DNA from: Monocercomonoides exilis | Lineage: Eukaryota; Preaxostyla; Oxymonadida; Polymastigidae | Direction of reading: 5' to 3' | NCBI GenBank assembly: GCA_001643675.2 | Contig: LSRY02000063.1 | Location: 217,501 to 281,500 of the forward strand | Length of the DNA: 64,000 nucleotides | Shown: positions 32,437 through 43,934 of the stretch, in pieces | How positions within the stretch are numbered: the stretch's first letter is position 1 | Layout of the letters: each line of letters begins with the position of its first letter | Position numbers and translations under genes: made by a program | The notes under the pieces: model-generated | What the model was told of the DNA's origin: nothing | The model's database searches: none | The model's input: only the letters and a program-made list of their open reading frames with translations

Positions 32437-35400
32437 TCACACGATTATTATCCCCTTCACCATTTCTTTCTCCACAACATTTCTTGTTTTCCTCTCATCG
32501 AATCGCTTTCTTGATTTTTTCACTCTTTTTGGTGAATTCACTGAAAATTTCTCTTGTGATCCCGATACTACTTGTGTTCCATCATCTGTCTTACTCTTTT
32601 CCTCTTCTGTTCCATCCTCATCCTCAATCGCGTCTGACATCGTCAGAATCATTGTTCCAGCTGGAAAGTGCAGAAACAGTTCTCTTTTCAGATCATCCAA
32701 AGAAATGCGAATCGAGCGTTGCGATTGCCAGCAGCTCTCCACAAGCTTTCCAAACCCACTTTCTTCAACAAGAGCTGTCATGTCTGGCCTTTCTCCATTG
32801 AAGATTTTTCCTCCAGCCACCTCTGCTGGATACTCCCCAAACGGGATCTGAAGAGTCAAGCACTCCCACAGCAACATCCCAATCGAAAACACAACTGACT
32901 CCTTTGTTGCCCCCATCTTCTTGTTGATCAGCAGCTCTGGTGCCTTCCATCGCAAACACTCATTTTTGAAATCATTTTCATCCTCAAATGCTGATGATGG
33001 AAGAGAGTTATCATCATCATCATCTCCACTTGCAGATGTCACAATGGTTGAAGAAGAGATTGATGATAAGTCGGAATCTGAATCATCAGATAAAAGCAAA
33101 TCTGAATGCAAAACAATGCAGATCACCATGTGTTCTGAAAACAATACAATGTGAGGGCTCAGAGTGGAAAGAGAAGATAATCCATTTTCCATCTCATCAA
33201 AGGAGTGAAGAGCGAGATTGGCCACCCAGAACAGGATCTGTGCAGCTGTCTGCTCCCTCTCCTGCAGAGTGCCAATCGCCATCTCCTTTGTCTTATTTCT
33301 TCCATGAAGCAGCATGAATAGTGAATCCCTCAGATCCACAATCAGTTTCTCATGTGGAGATGAACAGGCAATTGCATCCACCAGATTCGACATCGACGAG
33401 GTTGTTGGGCACAGATCCTCACCTCGAACAAATGTTGAATCTGAATCAGTTGTTGAATTGGTTGAGGTGGAAGAAATAGAAGGAGAAGGTGTTCTCTTCC
33501 TTATCTCTTCCTCCTCCTCCTTTTCCAATGCCCAATCAGGGATCTTGTCTGAGTCTTTCCCTAATATGTATTCTGTTGAGTCACTTTCACTCAACAAATG
33601 CTCTGATGACTCCGAATGTCCCAGGTTTTTCTCACACACTCTCTTCTTGATTCTCTCCTCATTCTTCTTCTCAGCCTCTCTCTCTGCTCTCCTCCACTGC
33701 TCCTCAGGTGATGGCTCCATTGTCACCATCTCAATTAGCTTCGGATCCTTCCTCACTGTGTCGTTCACAATCTCTCTCAGTTCTTTATTTTCATTCTTTG
33801 CCTTTCTCCAACGAACAAAAAATATTATCAACGCAAATAATAGCACTGCAACAACCGCAATGCAAACAATCAATATCCATGATGATTTCCCTCCTTTTCC
33901 TCCTTCAGCAATCCTTTCATTTCCACTTGACTGACTTTCACTCATGTTCTTCACAATAAATGGCTCTGTTGACGAATGTAAATCTCCTTTCCCAAACACA
34001 ATACACACACTCACTTCTGTCTCTTCTCTCATTTTCTCCAATTCTGAAGATGAGATTACAGAATGAATCTCATTCTCTGATACAAACCCTTCTTCATCAA
34101 TTTCCTTTCTCACAATTTCTTCTTCATCCCCATTTTTCATGCTCATCTTTACTGACAAATCACATGGCAGAAGCAGCTTTCCAGAAATTATTAGGTCCAA
34201 ATTCCCATTCAATTGAGTTGAATTCTTCACCTCTTCTAAAATGGGGATGAAAAATGATGCTCTTTCTGATGCAATCCCTCCCAATTGACATCCTTCATCC
34301 AAAATCCAAAGCGACGAGTTATCTTTCAGTCCATCTCCCCCTTTCACGCTCACAACATTCAGTTCGCTATCCCCTGTGCAGATCGCATTCCTTCGTGCTG
34401 ATGGATATCCTTCAATCTCGGGGTTGTTGTTCTCAAACTTGCTGTTTTCAATCTTCATACTCCCTCCACTCACCCACAAACCACCTGCCTTGCTGTTTCT
34501 GATTGCTGTTTCCCTCATCTCCACATTACTGTTTTCAATATCAATCAATGACCCATTCCATTTGCATAATCCCTCTTTTCTATTGCTCTCTTCATTGACA
34601 ATTTCATCTTCTTTTTCTCCATCAAACACACAATTCTCAATCCTCACATTCTTGGAATTCCTGATCTGCATCATGCTTCCCTTCTCCTCAGAATTCACAC
34701 ATTTTCCAGATGAGCTGTTCAGCACACTCATCTCTTGCTCAGCATTATCCATCCAAATCACACACCCCTTCAACAACAGAGTCACATTCCCAACTCCCAT
34801 CCCTTTCATCTCCACTTTCGCTTTCCCTCCAACACTCACAACATCTTTCTCACATTCGATATTCGATATTCTTGCTTCATCAATTATCACATCTGATTCT
34901 TCACAAAATGAAAGCACTGATCTTGTTGAATGAATATCTCTGAATGTTGTTTCAAATATCTTTACCTCTCTACATTCCACACTCACAATTGAACTGTTCA
35001 ACATCAACTTAACTGCTGTTGAAGAAGAGAAGAACTCACAAATTCTCATCTCCAGCGATCCATTTTTCACTTTTATAATGTAATTGTGAGTTGATTCAAA
35101 TCCATCTTCAAACTGGAATGAGCATCTCTCCACTGAACATTCATTCACAAACACCATCATGCAATCCTTCTCAGTTGATTTCTCAATCTTGGAGTTCAAT
35201 CGAACAATCGCCTGTGTCTTTTTGAACGATTTCACAACCAGGTCTCCAATCACACATTCCTTTGTCACAAACCCTTCTCCATCAATCAGAATCGCATTCA
35301 TCACCCCTTCCTGGATGTGCTCAACTCCACAGTTGATGCTTGAACAAGGGCTGCTCTGTGCCCCACACCCCCTCCCATCACTCCCTCTCCCACTCACAAA

Positions 35401-38400
35401 CACCTGCGCCGAATAATAGAATGTGATCAGCGGAATCAGATCAACATCTCCCTCGCTCCAACCATCCCTCCCACAGATCGAGTTGTTCGAGTTCAGTGAC
35501 TCCTGGTTGTAGTTCAGCGCAAACAGTGTTTCGTTGATCTGGTGCTCAATCGAGTGGCACCTGACAAACACGTCTTTCCCCACATGTGCCTCATTCATCA
35601 CAAACAGTATGTTCACAATCTTGAAATTCAGAGGTGGAATCTGACTCTCATTTCCATAATTCGCATGTGGGTCAGACCCATCAATAAACAGCCCTCCTCC
35701 ACACCCTGTTTCACTCGAGCATTTGCAAATCGAAAACGAGCTGCCATTCACTTTTAACATTGATTCTTCACTCTTCAGCACCACTCTCATCCCTCCTCCT
35801 TCATCACTCAAACCACTCTTGCAGCTTGACATCGAACACTCATCCATTACACACTCCACCCCATCCTCAAATGATCCTACATCAACAACACTCGCTCCAA
35901 TCCCTTCCTTTGTGATGTTCGCAAATGAACACCCAACAACCCTCAGAACTGGTTTGTTCCCATTTGAAAAGTCTTTCTTTTCTCCATTCATCTGGTTATC
36001 TTTTTCCATCATCGAAATCAGACTTCTTTCTGTCACATCGACAAATGAGATGTTCACATTCTGAAGTGTCACCTCACCTGCACTTGGGCTGAACGCAATC
36101 AACCCTTTCAACTCTGAAATCAAACTCAACGAACTCCTCTCAATCAATACACTCCCTCCATTCACCCTCATCAGGCAATATCCAAAACTTTCTGCCACCC
36201 CTCTCCCTGGCCCAAATGAACAATCTGAAACTGACAATAATGTGTTTGTTCCAGAAGAATCAATGAACACTTCATGACGAGCAATTATGCTGGGTTTTGT
36301 GAATGACACATTCACAAATGACAGGCTCACATTCGACGATATCATTGAACCTTCATCCAAATCATTCTCATCTTCGTCACTGATCGTAACCCCTGTCCCT
36401 TTCTTTGTTCCTTTTATCACAACTGCTGGCGCTTCTGAATCTGGCAAAGTTGGCAACGAAGACAAGAATGATATCGAATGGCTCAGCAACCCTGAATCCC
36501 CAATGCTGATCTGGGATTCGCCTTTTCCAAGTGTCAAATATCTCAGTGATATCAGGTGATTGATCGATGAACACGGTGCTTCCGAATATCCACACCCACT
36601 GAAGTCTCCTCCTTTTTCATTCGATACAAACCCATCTTTGCTCCAGTTCCTCCACAAATACACAACCAATGGAATTGCATATCCATTTTCTCCTGTTGTC
36701 TTCCTTTCCCATCCACACAGCTCATACAATGACTTCTCATCACTTGCGCTCAACCCCCATTTCAGTTGTTCGTTCGACATAACCTCGTCCAGCTCATTTC
36801 CCGATATGAACACTTTCTTCCCTTTCCAAGCATTGCATCCGCTGAATGTCACTCCTTCCATCTTAAATGATCCCATTGTATCTGCCAATCGAACAAACAT
36901 CCCTCCTCCAACTCCTCTTCCTTTCTGCAACTTGTCCTCTGCCGGTACCTGGCATCCTGTGAATGTTACGCTTTTTATTTCCAAACTTCCTCCATCCTCA
37001 GCTGAAATCATCATCCCTCCTCCTTTCATCCCACCTACGCCAGTGCATACTGATGAAAAACTGCAGTTATCCACAATTGTGCTTCCATCTTCATTTATTG
37101 CAGCACCGATGCATCCTCCTCCTTCTCCGCTCCCGCCTTCCACCGTCACTCCACTCACTCTGCTGTTCTTAATATCCAATTTCACTCCGCTTGTCATCGA
37201 TATTGGCGACTTCCCATTCATCGTCAGTGTCGCTGCAATTTCCATCATTAATCCATCCACAATCAGTTCTCCTCCCGCAATGTTCAATATATTGTATGCA
37301 ATCTTTTCGTTAGCTAATGCATCGCTTGTAAACGAGACAGAACAGCTTGTTATTGTGACTGTGGATGTCGAATAGATAAACGCAGATCTCTTTCCATTTA
37401 TTTCCTTGTTCATTACAAATTCCAAATTCGTCATTTCAAATGATTTTGTGCACTCGATAAGATAATTTGGGCTTGTATCTCCTCCGTCCTTCACTTCAAC
37501 TTTCATCTTCTCTCCCACTGATTCCTCTTTCCCTTTCAAATTCACGCTTCGAGAAATCACTTTAATAACATTAGTTATTGAAGATTTAGAAACAACTTCC
37601 ACTGTTTGCAGCCCATCATCAACTCGAGTGTTCATGCAATAGTCAATTGTCAGACACCCAAACTTCTCAAACCCACAATAACTGTGATCCAACACCATGT
37701 CTCTGCTCCTTCCTACAGTCAATGTCGATCCGATTGACTGCAAATACACAAACAGTGGAATCACTTCTCCATCTTTCAGATCTTCGCTCCCGCAAAACTT
37801 CAGCACATCTGACGGAGTGGTAGTTTTATCAAAAAATGAAAAAGAGTTTTCATTCACCATTTCATTGAGCCATATCTTTGAACCGCAGCGAATAAATATA
37901 TCCTTCCCATATAGTGCATCATTTGGCGATAAAACCTGAGATGAAAACGCATTTTCTGAGGAAATATTCAATGTGCACAGCGAGTTCAGTATCTCCATCA
38001 TCATTCCCCCGCCTCTCCCTTTAGTTCCTCCTTCATAATTCTTCGCCTCGCATCCACCAATTTTATTGCTCCCATTCACAACCACTCTTCCCTTTCCGTC
38101 CATCCTCACAAATATTCCCCCACCTCTTCCGATATCATTTTCTTTTCCGTGGCATTTGCAGTTCTTGATAATGCACGAATCAATAACAACAATCCCAGAT
38201 GTATCCTGTGCACTCGCATGTGCTTTTCCAATTACTCCATTGATCAGTCCCCCGTCTCCATTTTTTTTTTCAACGCTGCTAATACTGCATCCTTCAAAAT
38301 ACACAACATTCATGTCTGCTTCAAACTCGACAAACGAGTGCCCATCAATTGTCAGACTTTCTTTGATCATAAAACGCACCAATCTCAGATTACCCTCGGT

Positions 38401-41400
38401 CGCCTTTACGAAGCTGTATTCAATCGGGTAAGTCGTGTCAACGCCTGATGAATAGCCAACTGAGCAGTCTGTGAGCTTGAGGAGTGCAGAGCTGGCCAAA
38501 ATCAGCGATGTAACATCTGTTAACACTGTTGGTATTGAAAATGTGATATTTTCTATTGTGCATGAGCATGTGTTTTGCGTCTTAATCAACCAATCAGAAC
38601 TTTTTGTTTCTGGGTTAATCACATTCACTTTCGTTTCAATCGTCGCACAAAAGATCTTCCATTCATTGGTATCTGCCATGGCAACCTCTTCAGCAAGCTC
38701 GAATCCTGGATCCAGCTCAATGTTTTTATTTGAATCTGTATATTGCGCAACGGCAGCGTGAGTGATTGTGGCACACGGATAATAATCAAGCCCACAAAAC
38801 CACGAGTTGTATCCCCCCAACCCTTTCTTCGCCTTCCCGACATGTGCCGCATTGGGAAATGTGTCCAGAAACACATTCAGCGGGAATTGTCCCATTGATG
38901 AGTCACTCCGATCGATTCCCACCAGTTCCTTTAATGTTGATATGCTCTGTATATTTTTCAGCGTTGAGGTTGTTATTCCCCAGCTTGCCGTATTGATCCC
39001 ATTCACAAAAAGATAATTCCCTCCCGATGAAGCAGTGCAACCTGTAAAATCGACAGACACAATCGAGAAGTCGTGCGAGCCATCTTCCAGACGCAGCATT
39101 ATTCCTCCGCCATATCCGCTGCACTTGCATTTGCTGAATTTTGTTAATGTTTCAGCCCGCAACTTGCTTGTTGGCGATAATAAATCAACCTTGATCCCAC
39201 CACCACTTCCAGCCTTGCACTCGCAATCTTCGATTGTCACATTCTTGACCACAAATGTCTCTTCTGCCTTCACACTCTTTGCCATAACCACCCCATCTCC
39301 TTCAGTCAACTTCACATTCGTAACTTTCACATTCGCCAGAACGCTATCTCCAGATTCCTGGTACGTCATTAACAGTGCAGATAACGATAATGAAGAAGAA
39401 GATAGATCCTGTTCAGAGAACAATGGTTTTGAGACATTCAAATCTTTTATCTCCACATCGGTCATCAACAACTGCGACAGCAGCGCCACAAACACTGACG
39501 ACGACATCACATAGTCTCCAGTTTTACTCGTAGTGACCACAACATCCTCCAACGAGAGTGACCCACTTCCATCAGACACCACAACCACGCTCGGCGAAGG
39601 ATTTGCATTTGAGTGGCAATCAACCTTCAAATGACTCATTCCCAAATGTCCTGTCGAAACACTGAACAGCTGTCCAATTGATGAAAGTGCTCCTGTTCCA
39701 ATCGAACTTTCATCTTTTCCAGTCCCAATGACTGAAATCTTCTTCGATCCAATCTCGATTGTTGTTGTCTCGCTTTGGTGTTCCCCTTCCATCAGCGTGA
39801 TTGTCAAGCTTATCTGCACCTCACACATCTCAAACGCCTTCTTCACTGTCAGACACGAATTTGATTCATTTGACCCGCATAGCTCATATCCATCACTCCC
39901 ATTCACAGAAACATAGATCGTCTTATCCTTCAGCCATTCCTTCTTTTCTGTGTGCTGAAATGTCCAAGCACCTGCATTTGTATAATTGTATGCGTAGCAC
40001 ATTCTCTTGTTATCTGTGTTTGTTGTGCAACATTCAAAAAATGGATTACCTGAATCCAAATGGACATTGTAATAATCAACATATTCAACATCATGCCCAT
40101 ATGGATTGGACGTGATTTTGCAATTGCAATTATGAAAGAACAAAAAATAGCAATAAAATTTCTCATCCGGTGCTATTGCTTTAAATGGTTCCAGATATAA
40201 TCCTCCGCCACTTGCCACAGCTGTGCATGAAATAAACTTTATGTTCCTCATTTTGAATTGATTAGGAACATTGTAACAACGCACACCTCCACCATAATAA
40301 TTTGTGACTGAGCATAAAGTGAAACTGCAGCTAAACATGCATGCAATCTTCCCTCCCTCACTATCATCTCCAATGCATCCTGTTCCTGAAACCTGAAAAC
40401 TTCCAAGACAAAGAGCTCCTCCTTGACTATTTGCTTTGCTATTCTCGAAGTCACATCCGCTGATCCGAACACACGTTGAAATCGAATAAGCATACATCCC
40501 TCCACCACATTGATTTTGCGCGGTGCATGAGTTGAACGTATTGTTTTCAATTTCAACAGATTTGATTTTTGCACACATAACTCCCCCTCCATCGTAATGG
40601 GCATAACAATCATTGAATGAGCAGTGCTTAATAGAAACAGTTGCGGACGATTGACCATACATGAATATTGCGCCACCGTTCGAAGTGCCATCGGAATATG
40701 TTTCACCTTTTCCTGTTGCCTTCGATTCACTCCATTCACACCAAGTGAATGAGTTTGCTCCATTGGCTGTTGTGTTCTGTCTGTCTGGCTTCAATGGTAC
40801 CTCTGTAGTTCCAATGCATTCAACATTTCTTGTCCGACAACATCCAACAAACGAGGTGTTTGAGGCTGTCAAAGAGGCAAAGGGGTTGCTGAGTGAAGGG
40901 ACAATTCCTCCATCATACACATCACAGACTGACGAGAATGTGCAACTGTTCATCAAACATGTGGTTTGTGAAAATGCAGTTGTTGGAGATGGACATGCAT
41001 CAGGTGCTGTTGAGACGTTGAAAAAAGTGAGTTGTGAGAGAGATACAAGGGGAATAGAGGGCAATGAGAGGAATGGAGCTGAAGAAACACAAAAAGAGGA
41101 GAAATGAGAGGAACAAACTGAAATGTGGCATTCCTCTGAAATCTCTCCTTCCACTGCTTTTGAAGAGAAAAGTGGAGGAAATACCTGTTCAGTCGAGGTT
41201 GAAGACGAAGTTGAAGACGATCTGAGGGAAATGTTGGAAAACAATCCACAGCTCTCACACAAATCAAAGGGGGGTATCTCTCTCCGAACTCCAATCACAC
41301 ATACACTCACCTCAACAGAACTTCCATCCGATGCCCTGAGCACACTCTCCCCACCTCTTTCCATCGATGTCAACGAATTCAGTTTCATTGATGAATTGAC

Positions 41401-41790
41401 CAGAACAAGACATCCTTCAATCAGACTCCCTTCAAACATTCTCTCTTTTCCCCACATTTTCCATTCATCACAAAAACTCCATTTTTCACCTTTCCCAATC
41501 TCTCCACTTCTCTCATTCCATTGTTTTGTATATTTCTTCATCATTCTCTCTTCTTTCGAGGTCTCTCTCGCTCCACCTTCATTTCCTTCAACATGTGTGT
41601 CGAATAAATTACTATCTCCATATTTGTTGTTTTGAGCCTTCTCTCTCCATGTGCCTTTTGGATAATCCAATTCTCCTTCTTTCCCTGATTCCTCAACAAA
41701 TCCTGCTCCATAACTTGCAGCACCATTGCACACGCACCCCACACTAATTATCCACATACAATAAAACATTCCTGACAACGCCAATATCAT
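32437..41790 (-). CDS. Giant beta-helix single-pass protein with cytoplasmic pseudokinase domain
   Basis: One uninterrupted frame of 3117 codons, with no intron apparent. The N-terminus (FYCMWIISVGCVCNGA) looks like a signal peptide. The ectodomain has parallel-beta-helix character: strings of GG(G/A)-I/M/V turns with C-x-F/I-x-x-C spacing (for example residues 371-400 and 425-460). It is divided by five related cap motifs of the form VSxxGxD..CG...PC.(S/T)I near residues 626, 985, 1359, 1721 and 2130, so modules run about 360-410 residues. A transmembrane helix lies near 2638-2659. It is followed by a basic-acidic juxtamembrane helix (EEQWRRAEREAEKKNEERIK), Ser/Thr clusters and a kinase-like fold. 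That fold retains RWKAPELL (about 2948) and VFSIGMLLWECLTLQIPFG, but I find no VAIK lysine, HRD or DFG. It is likely a cell-surface receptor or adhesin with a pseudokinase tail. The ligand is unknown. Confidence 0.85.
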   Translation of the reverse strand: MILALSGMFYCMWIISVGCVCNGAASYGAGFVEESGKEGELDYPKGTWREKAQNNKYGDSNLFDTHVEGNEGGARETSKEERMMKKYTKQWNERSGEIGKGEKWSFCDEWKMWGKERMFEGSLIEGCLVLVNSSMKLNSLTSMERGGESVLRASDGSSVEVSVCVIGVRREIPPFDLCESCGLFSNISLRSSSTSSSTSTEQVFPPLFSSKAVEGEISEECHISVCSSHFSSFCVSSAPFLSLPSIPLVSLSQLTFFNVSTAPDACPSPTTAFSQTTCLMNSCTFSSVCDVYDGGIVPSLSNPFASLTASNTSFVGCCRTRNVECIGTTEVPLKPDRQNTTANGANSFTWCEWSESKATGKGETYSDGTSNGGAIFMYGQSSATVSIKHCSFNDCYAHYDGGGVMCAKIKSVEIENNTFNSCTAQNQCGGGMYAYSISTCVRISGCDFENSKANSQGGALCLGSFQVSGTGCIGDDSEGGKIACMFSCSFTLCSVTNYYGGGVRCYNVPNQFKMRNIKFISCTAVASGGGLYLEPFKAIAPDEKFYCYFLFFHNCNCKITSNPYGHDVEYVDYYNVHLDSGNPFFECCTTNTDNKRMCYAYNYTNAGAWTFQHTEKKEWLKDKTIYVSVNGSDGYELCGSNESNSCLTVKKAFEMCEVQISLTITLMEGEHQSETTTIEIGSKKISVIGTGKDESSIGTGALSSIGQLFSVSTGHLGMSHLKVDCHSNANPSPSVVVVSDGSGSLSLEDVVVTTSKTGDYVMSSSVFVALLSQLLMTDVEIKDLNVSKPLFSEQDLSSSSLSLSALLMTYQESGDSVLANVKVTNVKLTEGDGVVMAKSVKAEETFVVKNVTIEDCECKAGSGGGIKVDLLSPTSKLRAETLTKFSKCKCSGYGGGIMLRLEDGSHDFSIVSVDFTGCTASSGGNYLFVNGINTASWGITTSTLKNIQSISTLKELVGIDRSDSSMGQFPLNVFLDTFPNAAHVGKAKKGLGGYNSWFCGLDYYPCATITHAAVAQYTDSNKNIELDPGFELAEEVAMADTNEWKIFCATIETKVNVINPETKSSDWLIKTQNTCSCTIENITFSIPTVLTDVTSLILASSALLKLTDCSVGYSSGVDTTYPIEYSFVKATEGNLRLVRFMIKESLTIDGHSFVEFEADMNVVYFEGCSISSVEKKNGDGGLINGVIGKAHASAQDTSGIVVIDSCIIKNCKCHGKENDIGRGGGIFVRMDGKGRVVVNGSNKIGGCEAKNYEGGTKGRGGGMMMEILNSLCTLNISSENAFSSQVLSPNDALYGKDIFIRCGSKIWLNEMVNENSFSFFDKTTTPSDVLKFCGSEDLKDGEVIPLFVYLQSIGSTLTVGRSRDMVLDHSYCGFEKFGCLTIDYCMNTRVDDGLQTVEVVSKSSITNVIKVISRSVNLKGKEESVGEKMKVEVKDGGDTSPNYLIECTKSFEMTNLEFVMNKEINGKRSAFIYSTSTVTITSCSVSFTSDALANEKIAYNILNIAGGELIVDGLMMEIAATLTMNGKSPISMTSGVKLDIKNSRVSGVTVEGGSGEGGGCIGAAINEDGSTIVDNCSFSSVCTGVGGMKGGGMMISAEDGGSLEIKSVTFTGCQVPAEDKLQKGRGVGGGMFVRLADTMGSFKMEGVTFSGCNAWKGKKVFISGNELDEVMSNEQLKWGLSASDEKSLYELCGWERKTTGENGYAIPLVVYLWRNWSKDGFVSNEKGGDFSGCGYSEAPCSSINHLISLRYLTLGKGESQISIGDSGLLSHSISFLSSLPTLPDSEAPAVVIKGTKKGTGVTISDEDENDLDEGSMISSNVSLSFVNVSFTKPSIIARHEVFIDSSGTNTLLSVSDCSFGPGRGVAESFGYCLMRVNGGSVLIERSSLSLISELKGLIAFSPSAGEVTLQNVNISFVDVTERSLISMMEKDNQMNGEKKDFSNGNKPVLRVVGCSFANITKEGIGASVVDVGSFEDGVECVMDECSMSSCKSGLSDEGGGMRVVLKSEESMLKVNGSSFSICKCSSETGCGGGLFIDGSDPHANYGNESQIPPLNFKIVNILFVMNEAHVGKDVFVRCHSIEHQINETLFALNYNQESLNSNNSICGRDGWSEGDVDLIPLITFYYSAQVFVSGRGSDGRGCGAQSSPCSSINCGVEHIQEGVMNAILIDGEGFVTKECVIGDLVVKSFKKTQAIVRLNSKIEKSTEKDCMMVFVNECSVERCSFQFEDGFESTHNYIIKVKNGSLEMRICEFFSSSTAVKLMLNSSIVSVECREVKIFETTFRDIHSTRSVLSFCEESDVIIDEARISNIECEKDVVSVGGKAKVEMKGMGVGNVTLLLKGCVIWMDNAEQEMSVLNSSSGKCVNSEEKGSMMQIRNSKNVRIENCVFDGEKEDEIVNEESNRKEGLCKWNGSLIDIENSNVEMRETAIRNSKAGGLWVSGGSMKIENSKFENNNPEIEGYPSARRNAICTGDSELNVVSVKGGDGLKDNSSLWILDEGCQLGGIASERASFFIPILEEVKNSTQLNGNLDLIISGKLLLPCDLSVKMSMKNGDEEEIVRKEIDEEGFVSENEIHSVISSSELEKMREETEVSVCIVFGKGDLHSSTEPFIVKNMSESQSSGNERIAEGGKGGKSSWILIVCIAVVAVLLFALIIFFVRWRKAKNENKELREIVNDTVRKDPKLIEMVTMEPSPEEQWRRAEREAEKKNEERIKKRVCEKNLGHSESSEHLLSESDSTEYILGKDSDKIPDWALEKEEEEEIRKRTPSPSISSTSTNSTTDSDSTFVRGEDLCPTTSSMSNLVDAIACSSPHEKLIVDLRDSLFMLLHGRNKTKEMAIGTLQEREQTAAQILFWVANLALHSFDEMENGLSSLSTLSPHIVLFSEHMVICIVLHSDLLLSDDSDSDLSSISSSTIVTSASGDDDDDNSLPSSAFEDENDFKNECLRWKAPELLINKKMGATKESVVFSIGMLLWECLTLQIPFGEYPAEVAGGKIFNGERPDMTALVEESGFGKLVESCWQSQRSIRISLDDLKRELFLHFPAGTMILTMSDAIEDEDGTEEEKSKTDDGTQVVSGSQEKFSVNSPKRVKKSRKRFDERKTRNVVEKEMVKGIIIV

Positions 41791-42278
41791 GCCTCTTCAA
41801 CTGTTATCTTTTCTTTTTTCTCTTGCAGACTAATATGGGCACTTCAATAAAAAATAACATTTAATTTTTGTTGAATATCGTATTATCACATCTATTTAAA
41901 TATTCTCATTTGTTGTTTTTCAACATTTATTTATGATCCGATGAATAATAGTGAACAATTTATCCATTTTTGTTGATGTTCTGATATTTCAACCGATACT
42001 CTCCGTCCAGCGATATCCGCCTCTGAGATGGAACAACATATGATTTGGAGCATATAGTTTTGCTGGCTGTATTTTCATGAGAAAAGGCAATTGGGAAAGA
42101 AATGAATGATGTGAAGATTGATGAAACTGGTGAATGGAAGAGGTACGAGCGATGGAAGTTTTGTGGTTCTGCACCAGATATAAATGTGTGTCTTTTGGTG
42201 GATTATTTGTGATATTTTTATTTGAAGAGATTTTCGATGCTTTGAAAGAAATGATTGTTTTTGTCTCGATTGGCTGAA
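41791..42278. other. Region upstream of the giant gene, with coding-like scraps
   Basis: The first 200 bp probably hold the promoter and leader of the minus-strand giant gene. On the plus strand, 42110-42210 translates to GEWKRYERWKFCGSAPDINV before a stop. This may be an exon or relic belonging with the small gene at 42279. Confidence 0.35.
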
Positions 42279-42633
42279 ATGGACACTTTTCGCAAAAGGG
42301 ATGGGATGCATGAAACAAGGTTATATGAGCATTTGGGTTGGGTTTTTGATGTGCTTATCTCACAGATAGGGATGGAATTTCACTTCAAAGGAAAGAGGCC
42401 AAAATGTGAAATGAGTGAAAATGGATGTTTTTTGCTGATGCAAAGAGGTTGCAGGAAGGGATGTAATGCGCGATTGGTATGCTATAAACTCTGTTTTATT
42501 TGAGTTTTTTCATGAAAACACTTTTTTTTTTGCTTTTTATTTTTTCATGTGATAGGGCAATGAAAGTAATTCGAAAAATGCTTGTTGGATTCAGTTTGTT
42601 GGGAGAATTTTTTGGAGAAAGAGATTGAAATAA
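42279..42633 (+). CDS. Possible small two-exon gene, unknown function
   Basis: Exon 1 (42279-42476) begins MDTFRKRDGMHETRLYEHLG and is Cys- and Lys-rich near its end (RGCRKGCNARL). A 79-nt interval 42477-42555 starts GTATG and ends TGATAG. Splicing it in phase 0 joins GNESNSKNACWIQFVGRIFW and a TAA at 42631. The product would be 91 residues. Support is the clean intron and in-frame join only. No family is recognised. Upstream coding-like sequence ends in stops, so this may be the tail of a decayed gene instead. Confidence 0.35.
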
Positions 42634-42894
42634 TATTGAAGAGGAAAAGAACAAACAACATTTATGATTGTGGATGCAAAGAATGGAGTAGATGCCTTTG
42701 AAACAATTCTGCCATTTTCTTGTTTAATGAATCATCATTTATCAACATTATTTTGGAAGAGAAAAGAAAAGAAATGGATAAATGTTCACTCAACATATTC
42801 TCAGAAGCGACAAAGGCATGATTGAAAGGAGAAGTATTTTATCCTCATCATCTTTTTCAAGTCATTCTTCTTCAAACACCCTCAAGCATCATTA

Positions 42895-43386
42895 TCATCC
42901 TTTTTGCACAGCCTTTTTCTCATCTCCATCAACAATGTTGGAAAAGCTCCAAAGGGAATGATTATCTTGAGAGCAACAAAGAATCCAAGCCATTCCTTTA
43001 ATGATTGAGCTGCTGAGAGGAGGAAAGAGGAAATAGAAAGAATCATCGTTCTTCATCATGTTGCTTCTCATTGGCAGTTGCACATCAATTCCTTGAGGCC
43101 ACAGCCATTTGCGATTATTTTCTTCTTTCATCTGAGCTGCTGTTCTTGTTTTTGTACTTGGCCAGACATATCTCCAGTCACACGCTTCACAATCGTCGTC
43201 ATCATCATCATCTTCTTCTTTTTCTTCCATTTCATCCATTTCATCGTCATCATGAACATCTCCTCCTCCTCCTCCTCCTTTTTTTTCTTCTTCAATTTCT
43301 TTAAATTCTACAAAATTTTCCTTTTCTTCTTCCTCTTCATCGCTTTCTTCATCTTCTCCTTTCTTTTTCGTCTTTCCCACATTCAC
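42895..43386 (-). CDS. Acidic low-complexity hypothetical protein
   Basis: An open minus-strand frame with runs of Glu and Asp (residues about 12-70) and a Gly-rich patch, then DCEACDWRYVWPSTKTRT and a Trp/Pro-containing region. The frame is open upstream to about 43434 (KKLWQWKNGAKAV) without an ATG, so a spliced 5' exon is likely. A possible acceptor is TTATGGCAG. The first in-frame start-like codon is a GTG at 43386. Composition is too biased for a family call. It could also be part of a decayed gene. The low-complexity acidic part makes antisense plus-strand frames look like poly-Phe/Leu/Ser, and these should be ignored. Confidence 0.4.
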   Translation of the reverse strand: MNVGKTKKKGEDEESDEEEEEKENFVEFKEIEEEKKGGGGGGDVHDDDEMDEMEEKEEDDDDDDDCEACDWRYVWPSTKTRTAAQMKEENNRKWLWPQGIDVQLPMRSNMMKNDDSFYFLFPPLSSSIIKGMAWILCCSQDNHSLWSFSNIVDGDEKKAVQKG

Positions 43387-43934
43387 TGCCTTTGCTCCAT
43401 TTTTCCACTGCCATAATTTTTTTGTTTCTCGTCATTTCAATTGGGACAAAATATTTTGCTTTATGAATATTGTTCCACACAATACTTTCAAATATTATTC
43501 TCAATTTTTAAAATTTACTTTATTTTGTGCATTGCGATTAAAGACTTTTTATGTTATGATTGCAGAAAAAGTTTGGAACAAATCTCAGTTTTTTTCATAA
43601 TTGCAAAAACATTGTCCCAATTTGACGCTGCAGTTTTCAACCGAGTTGCGGAATTATTGTTTTGAGCAAAAAAAAAAAAAAAAAAAACATTTGTGGGATT
43701 ATTTTGGGAAGAACTTTGGTGAAAGAAAGAAGAAAATGAAGAAATTCATAATTAAAAATAAAAAAAATTATTTTTTAGATAAAATTCAATTTTTTTTTTA
43801 TTGCATCACTTCATTTTGATGAATCAGGATGATTAATCACTTTTAGCAAACATATGAAAATAAATTTTTGAACCGTTTTGTGAAATGAATAAAAAAAAAA
43901 TTGTGAGTCATGAAATTCTTAGAATTTCATTTTC